Positions 10,323 through 18,453 of a DNA stretch of 64,000 nt are shown piece by piece. The position numbers and the translations under genes were made by a program. The DNA comes from AP-15 sp963799085 (GTDB taxonomy: Bacteria > Pseudomonadota > Alphaproteobacteria > ATCC43930 > CGMCC-115725), in NCBI GenBank assembly GCA_963799085.1, contig CAWCWA010000003.1, forward strand, positions 1 through 64,000. The letters run 5' to 3'. The notes beneath the pieces were generated by a model, which was not told the origin of the DNA, did not search any database, and saw only the letters and a list, made by a program, of their open reading frames with translations. How positions within the stretch are numbered: the stretch's first letter is position 1; each line of letters starts with the position of its first letter.

Positions 10323-10935
10323 TTATGCGATCGGCAGCTTGGTCGGAGCCGCCGTCGGCACCGCGATCGGCCTCCGTTGGGTGTCGCCGCGGATGATCCG
10401 CGTCGTCCTCGCGGCGATCCTCCTCGTCTCCGGCTGAGAATGCTCGCCGCGTAAGCGCGCATCGTAGGTAGGACAGTGTCCCGTCAGCGCCAGCGCCGGC
10501 ACCGCGAACAGGTTGAGGACGTAGATCCCCCACATCAACGGATACTCGAACCCCTTGTCGGTCCAGAAAAAGCCGTTGGGCCAATGCGTCTGAATGACGG
10601 CCACCGCCATGAAAGCAGCGATCGCCGCGGCTGCCGGCCGCGTCAGCAAGCCGAGCCAGGCATAGACCGCCCACGAACTCGGTGAGCGCGACCAGCAACG
10701 CCCAGAGATAGCCGGGCTCGAAGCCGACGCTGGCAAAGAACCGGCCGGTGCCCTCCATGCCTTGACCGCCGAACCAGCCGAACAACTTTTGACAGCCGTG
10801 CGGCAACAGCAGCAGACCGGCGGTGATGCGGATCATCGGCAGGGCAAGAGGAGAGAGCGCGTCGTAGACAGCGCCGAGCGGCGGAATGATTCGCCGCGGA
10901 CTCGCTGGCACCAGGGAATCGTCAACGGATCGCAT
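10323..10935 (-). pseudogene. DoxX-family membrane protein, frameshifted
   Basis: A small four-helix quinone-related membrane protein of the DoxX family. Start ATG at 10935 has a good upstream GAGGAAGCAGG. The first frame gives ALPMIRITAGLLLLPHGCQK, LFGWFGGQGMEGTGRFFASVG and LWALLVALTEFVGGLCL; the frame changes near 10680 and resumes with LLTRPAAAAIAAFMAVAVIQ and GFEYPLMWGIYVLNLFAV. After YDARLRGEH the predicted tail reads antisense through the 3' end of TauE, so the native stop has probably been lost or the tail is artefactual. Confidence 0.8.
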
Positions 10936-10979
10936 GCCTGCTTCCTCGATCGTCGCTTCCGATGCCGTTCTGAACGCAA

Positions 10980-11006
10980 CACCGCCGGACGGCAAGCCCG
11001 GCGGTG
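10980..11006 (-). terminator. Stem-loop downstream of the DUF3489 gene
   Basis: A perfect 9-bp stem, CACCGCCGG at 10980-10988 with CCGGCGGTG at 10998-11006, and a 9-nt loop lies 23 bp beyond the stop of the DUF3489 gene (minus strand). No U-run follows on the minus strand, so it may be a weak or Rho-assisted terminator. Confidence 0.4.
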
Positions 11007-11028
11007 CTCTCGAGACGAAGGGGCGCGA

Positions 11029-11140
11029 TCAGTCGGCGAGGTGGTACACGCGCTCGCCGCCTTCCGGCTTCTCCGAGGTGACGATGAGGCCGAGCTTTTT
11101 CTTGAGCGCGCCGGCAAAGGCGCCGCGAACCGTATGCGCC
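11029..11140 (-). pseudogene. DUF3489 protein, C-terminal piece (split by the RIT element)
   Basis: Minus-strand codons from CAT at 11136 to TGA at 11029 encode HTVRGAFAGALKKKLGL followed by VTSEKPEGGERVYHLAD, the conserved winged-helix-like C-terminus of DUF3489 proteins. The N-terminal piece lies at 14519-15053. The frame is continuous across the two pieces if the RIT element is removed. Proteins of this family are common in mobile and phage-like regions of Alphaproteobacteria; function unknown, DNA binding is plausible. Confidence 0.85.
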
Positions 11141-11167
11141 TTATGCCGAAGTCGGCATAAGGCGCAT
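11134..11167. repeat. Long palindrome at the left end of the RIT element
   Basis: Two perfect 16-bp arms (ATGCGCCTTATGCCGA and its complement) separated by AG. This structure is present only at the left end; the right end has a single copy of the corresponding sequence. It contains an inverted copy of the target heptamer, so it may be a duplicated recombinase site or an extra half-site left by an earlier event. Confidence 0.85.
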
Positions 11168-11305
11168 TATGCCGATGCCCGGATTATGCCGAGGTGAGCC
11201 TGTAAGCTTCTGAATATCCTCATGTTGATTGCGACCGGGTCGGCATAATCTTCAGGGCTGAGGGCTGGTAACGTCTCCTCTTTCAATTCGATAAGAGGAG
11301 ATTTC

Positions 11306-12520
11306 ATGTTGATCGACCCCAGCAAAGCGCCGCTGCTCGGTCCGCTCACGGCCCTTTCGAAGGGCTTCGCGGACGATCTGCAGCGGCAAGGATACGCGCC
11401 CAGAACAATTCTCGAGCAGAGGAGGCTGCTCCGCGATCTGAACGACTGGCTGCAGACACAGCAGCTGACCGCAGGCGATCTGTCCCTCCGACAGGTTGAT
11501 CGTTTTCTGTCCGACCGCCGATCCGCGGGTGTCGCCAGGCACAGGACATGCAAGGCACTGGGCCCCGTCCTTGGATATCTCCGCGGGCTGGAGATTGCTC
11601 CTCCCGCCGCGAAGCCTGTGGCCGACGATCCAGCCAGCGCGATTTTGGACGGATACCGGCGCTTTTTGACCACAGAACGCGCTCTGGCCAGCGTGACGGT
11701 CGAGCGGTATGTCGATTGTCTGCGCCCTTTTCTGAACCGCAGGCTGTCTGCCGATGGCCTTGAGCTCGGGGGCCTGACCCCGGCCGATGTCACCTCGTTC
11801 GTGGTGGCGCGGTGCCCGCGTCAGAACAGCGGCGTGGCAAAGCTGACGATCACGGCGCTTCGGTCGTTCCTTGGCTTTCTTCATCTGGACGGCATCACGG
11901 AAAGATCGCTTGTTTGCGCCGTGCCATCGGTCGCCCGCCGCCGGCTGGCCGGGCTGCCCAAGGGGCTCGAGCCAGATCAGGTGCGGCGCCTTCTCGCATC
12001 ATGCGATGTCCATACGCCCGTCGGCTGCCGCGATCTGGCCATTCTGACCCTGCTGGTCCGCCTCGGCCTGCGGCGCGGCGAGGTTGCCGGGCTCAGGCTG
12101 GACGATATCGACTGGCGCGCGGGCACGATCGCCCTGCGCGGCAAAGGCAACTGTCTCGAACGGGTGCCATTGCCGCCCGATGTCGGTCGCAGGCTGGCTG
12201 AATACCTGCAGCACGCCCGACCCGCAAAAGCCCCTGGCCGGACCGTCTTCGTCCGGTGCATCGCGCCACATCACGCGCTCAGCGCGAGCCGCGTGAGCAC
12301 GATTGTGGCGGATGCCGCCCGGCGGGCGGGTCTCGGGCGTGTCCATGCGCATCGCCTGCGCCACACCGCGGCAACAGAGCTCTTGCGTGTCGGCGCTTCC
12401 TTGCCGGAGATCGGCCAGCTGTTGCGTCATCGCCGCGCCGAGACGACGGCGATCTACGCCAAGGTCGACCGTGGCAGCCTGCGCCTGATCGCGCGGTCCT
12501 GGCCGGGAGGTGATCAATGA
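11306..12520 (+). CDS. ritA: RIT tyrosine recombinase A
   Basis: A 404-residue tyrosine recombinase, first of the trio. The N-terminal SAM-like core-binding half is followed by a catalytic half with the expected residues: Arg in LGLRRGEVAG, Lys in the beta-hairpin RGKGNCLERVPL, HxxR in HAHRLRHTAATELL, His in LLRHRRAETT and the nucleophile Tyr in AIYAKVD. Start ATG 11306 follows AGAGGAG. Its stop overlaps the ATG of ritB (ATGA), typical for the co-translated RIT operon. Intact. Confidence 0.92.
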   Translation: MLIDPSKAPLLGPLTALSKGFADDLQRQGYAPRTILEQRRLLRDLNDWLQTQQLTAGDLSLRQVDRFLSDRRSAGVARHRTCKALGPVLGYLRGLEIAPPAAKPVADDPASAILDGYRRFLTTERALASVTVERYVDCLRPFLNRRLSADGLELGGLTPADVTSFVVARCPRQNSGVAKLTITALRSFLGFLHLDGITERSLVCAVPSVARRRLAGLPKGLEPDQVRRLLASCDVHTPVGCRDLAILTLLVRLGLRRGEVAGLRLDDIDWRAGTIALRGKGNCLERVPLPPDVGRRLAEYLQHARPAKAPGRTVFVRCIAPHHALSASRVSTIVADAARRAGLGRVHAHRLRHTAATELLRVGASLPEIGQLLRHRRAETTAIYAKVDRGSLRLIARSWPGGDQ

Positions 12521-13451
12521 GCCCCCTTCGTCAGGCTCTTGCCGATTATCTGACCATGCGGCGCGCCCTCGGTTACAAGCTGGACAAGACGGAGCGGCTT
12601 CTCGGTCAGTTCGTCTCCTTCGCCGAGGATCGCGGCGAAGCGCATATCAGGACCGAAACGGCGCTGGCCTGGGCAACGAGTCCTTCTGGCGCCGAGGCGA
12701 TCTGGTTCTCCAGACGACTGGCCGAGGTTCGCCTCTTCGCCCGGCACCTCCACGGAATCGACCCGAAGACCGAGGTGCCGCCAGCCGATCTCCTGCCGGC
12801 GCGAACGCGCCGCGCAACGCCGTATCTCTACACGTCGCAGGAGATTCGGACCTGATGCGGGCCACGACGATCCTGCGCGGATCGCACGTGCAGTCGACGT
12901 ACCGGACGCTGATCGGGATACTGGCAGCAACCGGCATGCGTGTCGGTGAGGCGATCGGCCTCGACCATGACGACTTCGACGCAGTCCATGGCACGCTGAC
13001 GGTCCGCAAAGGCAAATTCGGCAAGTCTCGCGAATTGCCGTTGCACCCGACGACCGTCGCTGCCCTGGACGACTATCTGCGCCGCGACGATCGCCCCCGC
13101 CAGGCGGGCACGCCGGCCCTGCTGACCAGTTCGGCCGGCAGACGGCTGCGCTACGGAAACGTGCAGCCGACGTTCCAGAAACTGCTGCATCATTGTGGCA
13201 TCGCACTGCGCTCAGCGACATGCCGGCCCAGAATCCACGATGTTCGGCATAGCTTCGCCGTCAATACCATCATCGATGGCTACAGGGCAGGTGAATTTGG
13301 GGCCGGCGAACCCGGTTCCCGCCTTGCGATCCTGTCCACCTATCTCGGTCATGCCGATCCTGGCGATACCTACTGGTACCTGTCGGCCGCACCGGAATTG
13401 CTGGGGCTGGCCGGTGAACGGCTCGAGCGCCACCTCAGGGGTGATGCATGA
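12517..13451 (+). pseudogene. ritB: RIT tyrosine recombinase B, one frameshift
   Basis: Second recombinase. It starts at ATG 12517 (MSPLRQALADYLTMRRALG) with a core-binding domain, loses frame near 12850 just after YTSQEIR, and continues in another frame with the catalytic half: Arg in GMRVGEAIGL, Lys in VRKGKFGKSRELPL, HxxR in RIHDVRHSFAVN, His in YLGHADPGDT and Tyr in the following YWYLSA. Adding one base near CGGACCTG repairs it to about 311 residues. It overlaps ritC by four bases. Confidence 0.9.
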
Positions 13452-14437
13452 GCGCGCTCGCCACGACCTTGCAGGCGTTCTTCACCGACCGCCTCACCCG
13501 CCAGCGCCAAGTCAGCCCGAACACGCTCTGCGCCTATCGGGACACCCTGCGGTTGCTCCTGGTCTTCACATCGGGCCGGAAAGGCAAGGAGCCAAGCAAG
13601 CTGGAGATCGACGATCTCGATGCCCCCCTGATCGGCGCCTTTCTCGATCATCTGGAACAGCAGAGAAAGAACAGCGTGCGCAGCCGCAATGCGCGGCTTG
13701 CTGCAATCCGCTCTCTGTTCCGATACGCGGCACTTCGGCATCCCGAATATGCCGCCGTCATCGAGCGCGTTCTCGCCATTCCGCCGAAGCGCTTCGAACG
13801 ACGCCTCGTGACCTTCCTGACCGAGGTGGAAATCAACGCCCTTCTCGCCGCTCCTGATCGGTCGAACCGGACCGGGCGGCGTGACGCTACGCTGTTCGGC
13901 CTCGCTGTCCAGACCGGTCTTCGGGCGTCCGAACTGATCGGCCCCTGTGCTGCGCCGATGTCCATCTCGGCTCCGGCGCGCATGTGAGTTGCAAAGGAAA
14001 GGGGCGAAAGCAGCGGATCACGCCGCTCACCCCGGGCACCGTCGCCGTCTTGCGCGTCTGGCTTGCCGAGCGCCGGTCTGCCGACGGCCCCATTGTTCAC
14101 AACGCAGACGGGAAGCGCCCTCAGCCGCGACGCCCTCGAACACAGGCTTGCCAGTCACGTCCGGACAGCCGCCGCCGTCTGTCCGTCGCTGGCGCAAAAA
14201 CAGGTGACCATGCATGTCTTGCGGCACTCAGCCGCCATGCGATTGCTGCGCGCCGGCATCGACACCTCGGTAATCGCGCTCTGGCTCGGCCATGAGCAGA
14301 TCGAGACAACCCAAATCTACCTGCACGCGGATCTGGAGATCAAGGAACGCGCCTTGGCCAGAACCGCGCCGATCAACACCAAACCCGGCCGCTTCCGGCC
14401 GGCTGACAAACTCCTCGCCTTCCTGGAGGCTCTCTGA
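13448..14437 (+). pseudogene. ritC: RIT tyrosine recombinase C, two compensating frameshifts
   Basis: Third recombinase. The N-terminal domain (TLQAFFTDRLTRQRQVSPNT, RNARLAAIRSLFRYAALRHP) and the first catalytic Arg (TGLRASELIG) are in one frame, SCKGKGRKQRITPLTPGTV with the catalytic Lys is in a second frame from about 13940 to 14100, and the rest (HVLRHSAAMRLLRAG, WLGHEQIETTQIYLHADLEI with the Tyr) returns to the first. About 329 residues when repaired. The stop TGA lies at the edge of the inner inverted repeat. Confidence 0.88.
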
Positions 14438-14518
14438 TTATGCCGACCCCTTCGCAACGATCCCCGCCCCGCAGGCCGGGTTGCCGACGTAGGTCGGCAT
14501 AATCCGGGCATCGGCATA

Positions 14519-15053
14519 ATGCGCCAGCCAGCCGGTGGCGGCGACGATCTGGGCGATGGTGGCGCCCTCGGGCCGGCGCAGCATCTCGATCACCAGCGCC
14601 TGCTTGGAGCCCTGGCGCTGCCGGCGCGGCTTCGCCTCGCCGTTGCGCTTCGGGATGACCAGCGCTGCCGGCGCTTCCGCCGGCGTGGCCATGGGCTCGC
14701 GCTTCAGATGCGCCGGGATCGCCAGCGGGTCGGCGGCGCCGGCATCATCGGAAGCGATCGCATCGTCGGTTCCGTCGCTTGGAACCGGCGTCGGCTCGGC
14801 GCAAGCGGCCACGCCCGCGGCGATCGCGGTCTTATCGTCGGGCGCTTCCAGCGTCGCCCGAAACGCCTCGGCGCCCATCCGTCCGTCGAGAAGGCCGGCG
14901 GCGGCGGCGAGGATGTCATCTGTCGTCAGGCCGAGGCGTTCTGCGTGCCGGGCGATCCGCTTCAGCGCGGCGTCCTTTGCTGTTGGGGTTGCGCCGCTCG
15001 CCTTCGAGCGCACTGAGAATGATGTTGAGATGGGACTTCGAGAGATCGGTCAT
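14519..15053 (-). pseudogene. DUF3489 protein, N-terminal piece (split by RIT, plus one frameshift)
   Basis: Start ATG at 15053 has an upstream AGAGGAC. It begins MTDLSKSHLNIILSALEGER, slips one base at an AAAGG run near 14987, then continues KDAALKRIARHAERLGLTTD, an alanine-rich linker, a basic stretch KPRRQRQGSKQALVIEMLRR and PEGATIAQIVAATGW, where the RIT element cuts in. Joined to 11029-11136 the protein would be about 210 residues with the conserved GATIAQI...HTVRGAF core of DUF3489. Downstream genes of a small prophage remnant lie next to it. Confidence 0.85.
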
Positions 15054-15146
15054 CGGCGGTGTCCTCTGATCGGCGCCACGGGATGCGGCGCCTGCTACCA
15101 CCGAAAGCCCCGACGTGGTCGGGGCCGGGCGCGGGACAGAGACCGA

Positions 15147-15380
15147 TTACCCGGCGCACTCGCCTTCCCGGAAGGCGCTGTCGGTGATGCGGCGGAGCAG
15201 CTCGAGGTGATGGCCGAGGTCGCCGGCATCGCCCCAGGTCACCTCATCGGGAGCTACCTGGAAGTGATCGTCGGAAAGCCGCTGCAGCCGCGCCAGCAGC
15301 CGGTCGAACTCGGTCTTCCGGGCGACGAACGCGGCGAGCGCCTCGCTGTTGTCGGGACGGCGGCGGCTGGTGATGGTCAT
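15147..15380 (-). CDS. Small conserved phage-like protein
   Basis: A 77-residue protein, MTITSRRRPDNSEALAAFVA onward, predicted helical with a heptad-like EFDRLLARLQRLSDDHFQ stretch and an acidic C-terminal half. Start ATG 15380 has AGGAAC nearby. I do not recognise a named domain. It sits upstream of the DUF3489 gene on the same strand and divergent from a terminase-like gene, so membership in the prophage remnant is likely. Confidence 0.6.
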   Translation of the reverse strand: MTITSRRRPDNSEALAAFVARKTEFDRLLARLQRLSDDHFQVAPDEVTWGDAGDLGHHLELLRRITDSAFREGECAG

Positions 15381-15497
15381 GGTGATGTTCCTGTTTTAGT
15401 CCGTTGGCGACGCGCCCATAAGGGCGTAAGCGCGCCCCGGCATCAAGGTTAATCCGCTGTCATTGCATGGCTTTCTTGAGCGGACGGTGATCGTTCG

Positions 15498-16071
15498 ATG
15501 AGCGCGGATCAGCAGGGTATGAGCGAACGTGCCTATGCCCGCCACGCCGGCTTGTCGCGCGGCGCGGTGCAGAAGGCGCGGGCCTCGGGCCGCCTCGTAC
15601 TCAAGCCGACGGATCCATCGACGTCGCCGCGTCCGATGCGAGGCGCGCTCCAATCAACCGATCCGGCGAAACAACGGCATGAGCCGCGTCGCGGCTACAA
15701 GCCGGTGCCGGAAGTCGCCGTCGGTGCGGTCAGCGAGACGCTGAAGGAGCAGGGACTGCCGGCGCCGGCGGTGGCCGGCGCGATGACCTATCTGCAGGCG
15801 CGCACCGCGAACGAGGTGCTGAAGGCGCAGGAGCGGCGGATCCGGCTGCAGAAGCTGAAGGGCGAAGTGGTCGATCGGGCGCGCGGCGATTGCCCTGGTG
15901 TTCCGTCTGGCGCGACAGGAACGGGACGCCTGGGCCGGCTGGCCGGCGAGGGTGGCGGCGCTGATGGCGGCCGAGCTCGGCATCGGCGCCCACGCCATGC
16001 AGTCGGTGCTGGAAAAGTATGCCCGGCAGCACCTGGGCGAGCTGGCCGAGGTGCGACCCGAGTTCCGCTAA
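15498..16071 (+). pseudogene. Phage terminase small-subunit-like protein, frameshifted
   Basis: The N-terminus (SERAYARHAGLSRGAVQKAR) is a helix-turn-helix DNA-recognition domain as in phage Nu1/terminase small subunits. A middle helix ends QERRIRLQKLKGEVVDRARG; near 15888 the frame changes and the C-terminus follows as AIALVFRLARQERDAWAGWP and EKYARQHLGELAEVRPEFR, ending at TAA 16069. About 190 residues if repaired. No large terminase subunit or capsid gene follows, so the phage is truncated immediately after this gene. Confidence 0.7.
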
Positions 16072-16335
16072 GGTCTTACGTCTACCGCCGGAACTCTCGC
16101 GCCGGCGCGAGCTGAGATGCCGAGGGTGAAGCGCCTTCGCATGGACGAGCGGCGCTCGGCGATTGATGTGCCGAGGGACAACCGGGGGATACCCAGCGAT
16201 GGACCGGAAACGATCAGCACCGCGGCCATCGCACATCCGGCGCCGATCAGATGCTCGCTGGTGATGATCTCATTCAGGAAGAGGAAAGACAGCGGTAGCG
16301 TACTCAACGGCAGCGCCACCGTGACCACTCCGGCG
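16068..16335 (-). pseudogene. EamA/DMT-family transporter, C-terminal fragment
   Basis: About 88 codons with VTVALPLSTLPLSFLFLNEI, ITSEHLIGAGCAMAAVLIVSG and a basic tail, the last two helices of a drug/metabolite transporter. The rest of the gene is absent: at about 16335 the sequence turns into an MlrC gene on the other strand. A relic of a deletion. Confidence 0.7.
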
Positions 16336-17347
16336 GCATGGGCGTCGACGCGGGCAACGCCGGCGAAATGCTCGAACGTACGCTGCGTGGCGAGATCAGC
16401 CCGGTGACCGTGATCGCGCGGCGGCCGATGCTGCACGGTCTCGATTGGGGCAGGACGGGGCGGCACGGGCCGATGGCCGAATTGCTCGCCCGCGCCGATA
16501 GGGTCGAAGAGCGCGGCGAGGCGCTCGCGGTTAGCATCTGCGCCGGCTTTCCGCTTGCCGACATCCATGACGCGGGGCCTTCGGTCACCGTCACCGTCAA
16601 CGGTAGCGCTTCGGTTCCGAGCGCGCAGGCGATCGCCGAGGAATTCATGGATTTCGCCTGGCGGACTCGCGACTACAGTTCGGTCCAGATGCTGTCGGTG
16701 GCGCAGGCGGTGGCGCTCGCCCGCCGGGGCGGACCCGTGGAAAAGCCGCTCGTTGTCGCCGATTATACCGACAACCCCGGCGGCGGCGGTTATGGCGACG
16801 CGACCGCTTTCCTGCAAGGCTTGGTCGAAGGCGGGGTCGAGAGCGTCGCATTCCACGCGATTTGCGACCCGCGGCGATCGAGGAGGGAATTCGCGCCGGG
16901 GTCGGGACCAGGACGACATTGACCCTCGGCGGCAAGACCGACCCGGCGCTTGGCGGCGGCCCACTGACTTTGACCGGCGAGGTCGCGTGTCTGACCAACG
17001 GCCGGTTCATCGCCTATGGGCCGATGGGCGGCGGCATCGAGCGCGACTACGGCCGCTCGATGGTGTTCAGGGTCGGCGGCGTCGACATCATCGTAATCAG
17101 TAACAACGGCCAGGCCGTCGATCTCGCCCAGTTCACCTCGCTCGGGATCGAGCCCACGCGCTATCGCACGGTTGCGGTCAAATCGATGCAGCATTTCCGC
17201 GCCGCTTTCGAGCCGATCGCCCGCAAGGTCGTGCTCGTCGACACCGGGGCATTATGTTCGGAGAACTATGCCGCCGACCGCTACGTCAAGGTGCGCCGCC
17301 CGGTCTGGCCGCTCGACCCGATCGCCGATCGGGACGCGTCGACGTAG
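16336..17347 (+). pseudogene. M81 family metallopeptidase (MlrC-like), 5'-truncated and frameshifted
   Basis: This is the C-terminal two thirds of an MlrC-type metalloprotein, the family that includes the linear-microcystin peptidase. It starts abruptly at DAGNAGEMLERTLRGEI; the N-terminal metal-binding DUF1485 region is missing. The core VADYTDNPGGGGYGDATAFLQ and the C-terminal YAADRYVKVRRPVWPLDPI are clear. The frame changes near 16870 between AFHAICDP and RPAAIEEGIRAGVG. Normal proteins are about 500 residues; only about 335 remain. Non-functional. Confidence 0.82.
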
Positions 17348-17406
17348 CGCCGCAGCCCGCCGCGGCAGTCGCGCGGTGCGGAACGGTCCCCCGTCATCCG
17401 GGTTTA

Positions 17407-18354
17407 ATGATCGTTCGACGACGTCTGGGCGCAAACATGCATATTGGCTACCGGTTGCTGGGAAGTCGATCCTTTACCGAGCGCGCGACTTCGGGAGCGT
17501 GGGGGCGCTGGCGCCGCCTGCTGTTTCGCGTTATCGGACAAATTTTCGACGATCGCATTCCGCTGATCGCGGCAGGGGTGACGTTCTTCGTCATCCTGGC
17601 GCTTTTCCCGGGGCTCGGAGCGCTGATCTCGATCTATGGGTTGTTCGCCGATCCGGGCCAACTCGCCGCACATCTGGACGTACTGGAAAACGTCGCCCCG
17701 GGTGGCGCGATCGCCGTGCTGCGCGATCAGTTGGCCCGTCTCGCCGCCACCGGCCGCAGCGCGCTCGGCTTCAGCTTTGCGGTCAGCCTCCTGATCTCGC
17801 TGTGGAGCGCCAATGCCGGGGTCAAGGCGCTCTTCGACGCGCTCAACCTGGTGTTCCACGAACCCGAACGCCGCAATTTCATCGTCTTGAACTTATTCGG
17901 CCTGCTGTTCACGTTGGGCACATTGGCCTTCGTGATGGTGGCGCTCGCCGTACTGGTGCTGCTGCCGCTCATATTCGCCTATCTGCCGCACCTGGATATT
18001 GTGGCAGCCCTCTTCGGGTTGGCGCGGTGGCCGGTGTTGCTGGTCCTGGCGACTTTGGCCTTGGCGCTGCTCTTCCGCTATGGGCCGAGCCGCGCTCGAG
18101 GGCCGCGGCGTTGGATCAGCCGGGGCAGCGTCGCGGCGGCGCTGCTGTGGCTCGCGGCTTCCGCACTCTTCTCCTGGTATGTCGCCAATTTCGGCAGCTA
18201 CAACAAGACCTACGGCTCGCTCGGCGCGATCTTCGGCTTCATGACCTGGATGTGGGTTTCGATTATCATCGTTCTGATCGGAGCCAAGCTCGACGCCGAA
18301 TTGGCGGAGCCTTCGGCGGAGAGCGCACTGAGCCCGGCCCGCTCCGACGCCTGA
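17407..18354 (+). CDS. YihY/BrkB-family membrane protein
   Basis: A 315-residue inner-membrane protein with six predicted helices and the family signatures IPLIAAGVTFFVILALFPGL and SYNKTYGSLGAIFGFMTWMW. BrkB/YihY proteins are widespread; their function is not settled (envelope transport has been proposed). Start ATG 17407 is the longest well-supported one; 17437 is an alternative. A stem-loop lies just after the stop. Confidence 0.9.
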   Translation: MIVRRRLGANMHIGYRLLGSRSFTERATSGAWGRWRRLLFRVIGQIFDDRIPLIAAGVTFFVILALFPGLGALISIYGLFADPGQLAAHLDVLENVAPGGAIAVLRDQLARLAATGRSALGFSFAVSLLISLWSANAGVKALFDALNLVFHEPERRNFIVLNLFGLLFTLGTLAFVMVALAVLVLLPLIFAYLPHLDIVAALFGLARWPVLLVLATLALALLFRYGPSRARGPRRWISRGSVAAALLWLAASALFSWYVANFGSYNKTYGSLGAIFGFMTWMWVSIIIVLIGAKLDAELAEPSAESALSPARSDA

Positions 18355-18380
18355 GCGACCGACCGAGATCGTCTCAGGCG
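18348..18380 (+). terminator. Stem-loop after brkB
   Basis: CGCCTGAG at 18348-18355 pairs with CTCAGGCG at 18373-18380 over a 17-nt loop, followed by ACTTTCGTTT. It overlaps the stop codon of the BrkB gene. The tail is only moderately T-rich. Confidence 0.4.
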
Positions 18381-18453
18381 ACTTTCGTTTCGAGGAAGAG
18401 TATCTCATTGGGCGGTCGGGTTACGCCGGCGAGCAGTGCGGGAGGAGGTGGCG

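Larger units (their letters stand above)
8710..10437 (+). pseudogene. TauE/SafE sulfite-exporter-family permease interrupted by an IS1595 element
   Basis: A multi-helix inner-membrane exporter of the TauE/SafE family (sulfite, sulfoacetate or related anions). The 5' part, 8710-9216, opens at TTG with LILVAAFMGLLALLYATVGQ and contains the signature GLASGLTGVGGGVFLAPLLL. The 3' part, 10250-10437, continues with NSAVAFLATRLAG and GSLVGAAVGTAIG. Between them sits an IS1595 element in antisense. Joining ATT CTG GCG from the left to AAT TCC GCC on the right restores a frame of about 230 residues. The loop after AFIGG also looks shorter than usual. Inactive as it stands. Confidence 0.85.
11134..14525. 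mobile_element. RIT element (three tyrosine recombinases) inserted in a DUF3489 gene
   Basis: A 3.4-kb unit with three overlapping tyrosine recombinase genes in the order A-B-C, the defining layout of Recombinase-In-Trio elements. Perfect 32-bp inverted repeats lie at 11161-11192 and 14494-14525, and a second, inner inverted repeat, GGGTCGGCATAATC, lies at 11237-11250 and (complement) 14436-14449. The heptamer ATGCGCC flanks the unit at 11134-11140 and 14519-14525. Deleting one heptamer plus everything between rejoins the DUF3489 reading frame without any frameshift, which fixes the insertion point. ritB and ritC carry indels, so the element is probably not autonomous now. Confidence 0.92.
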
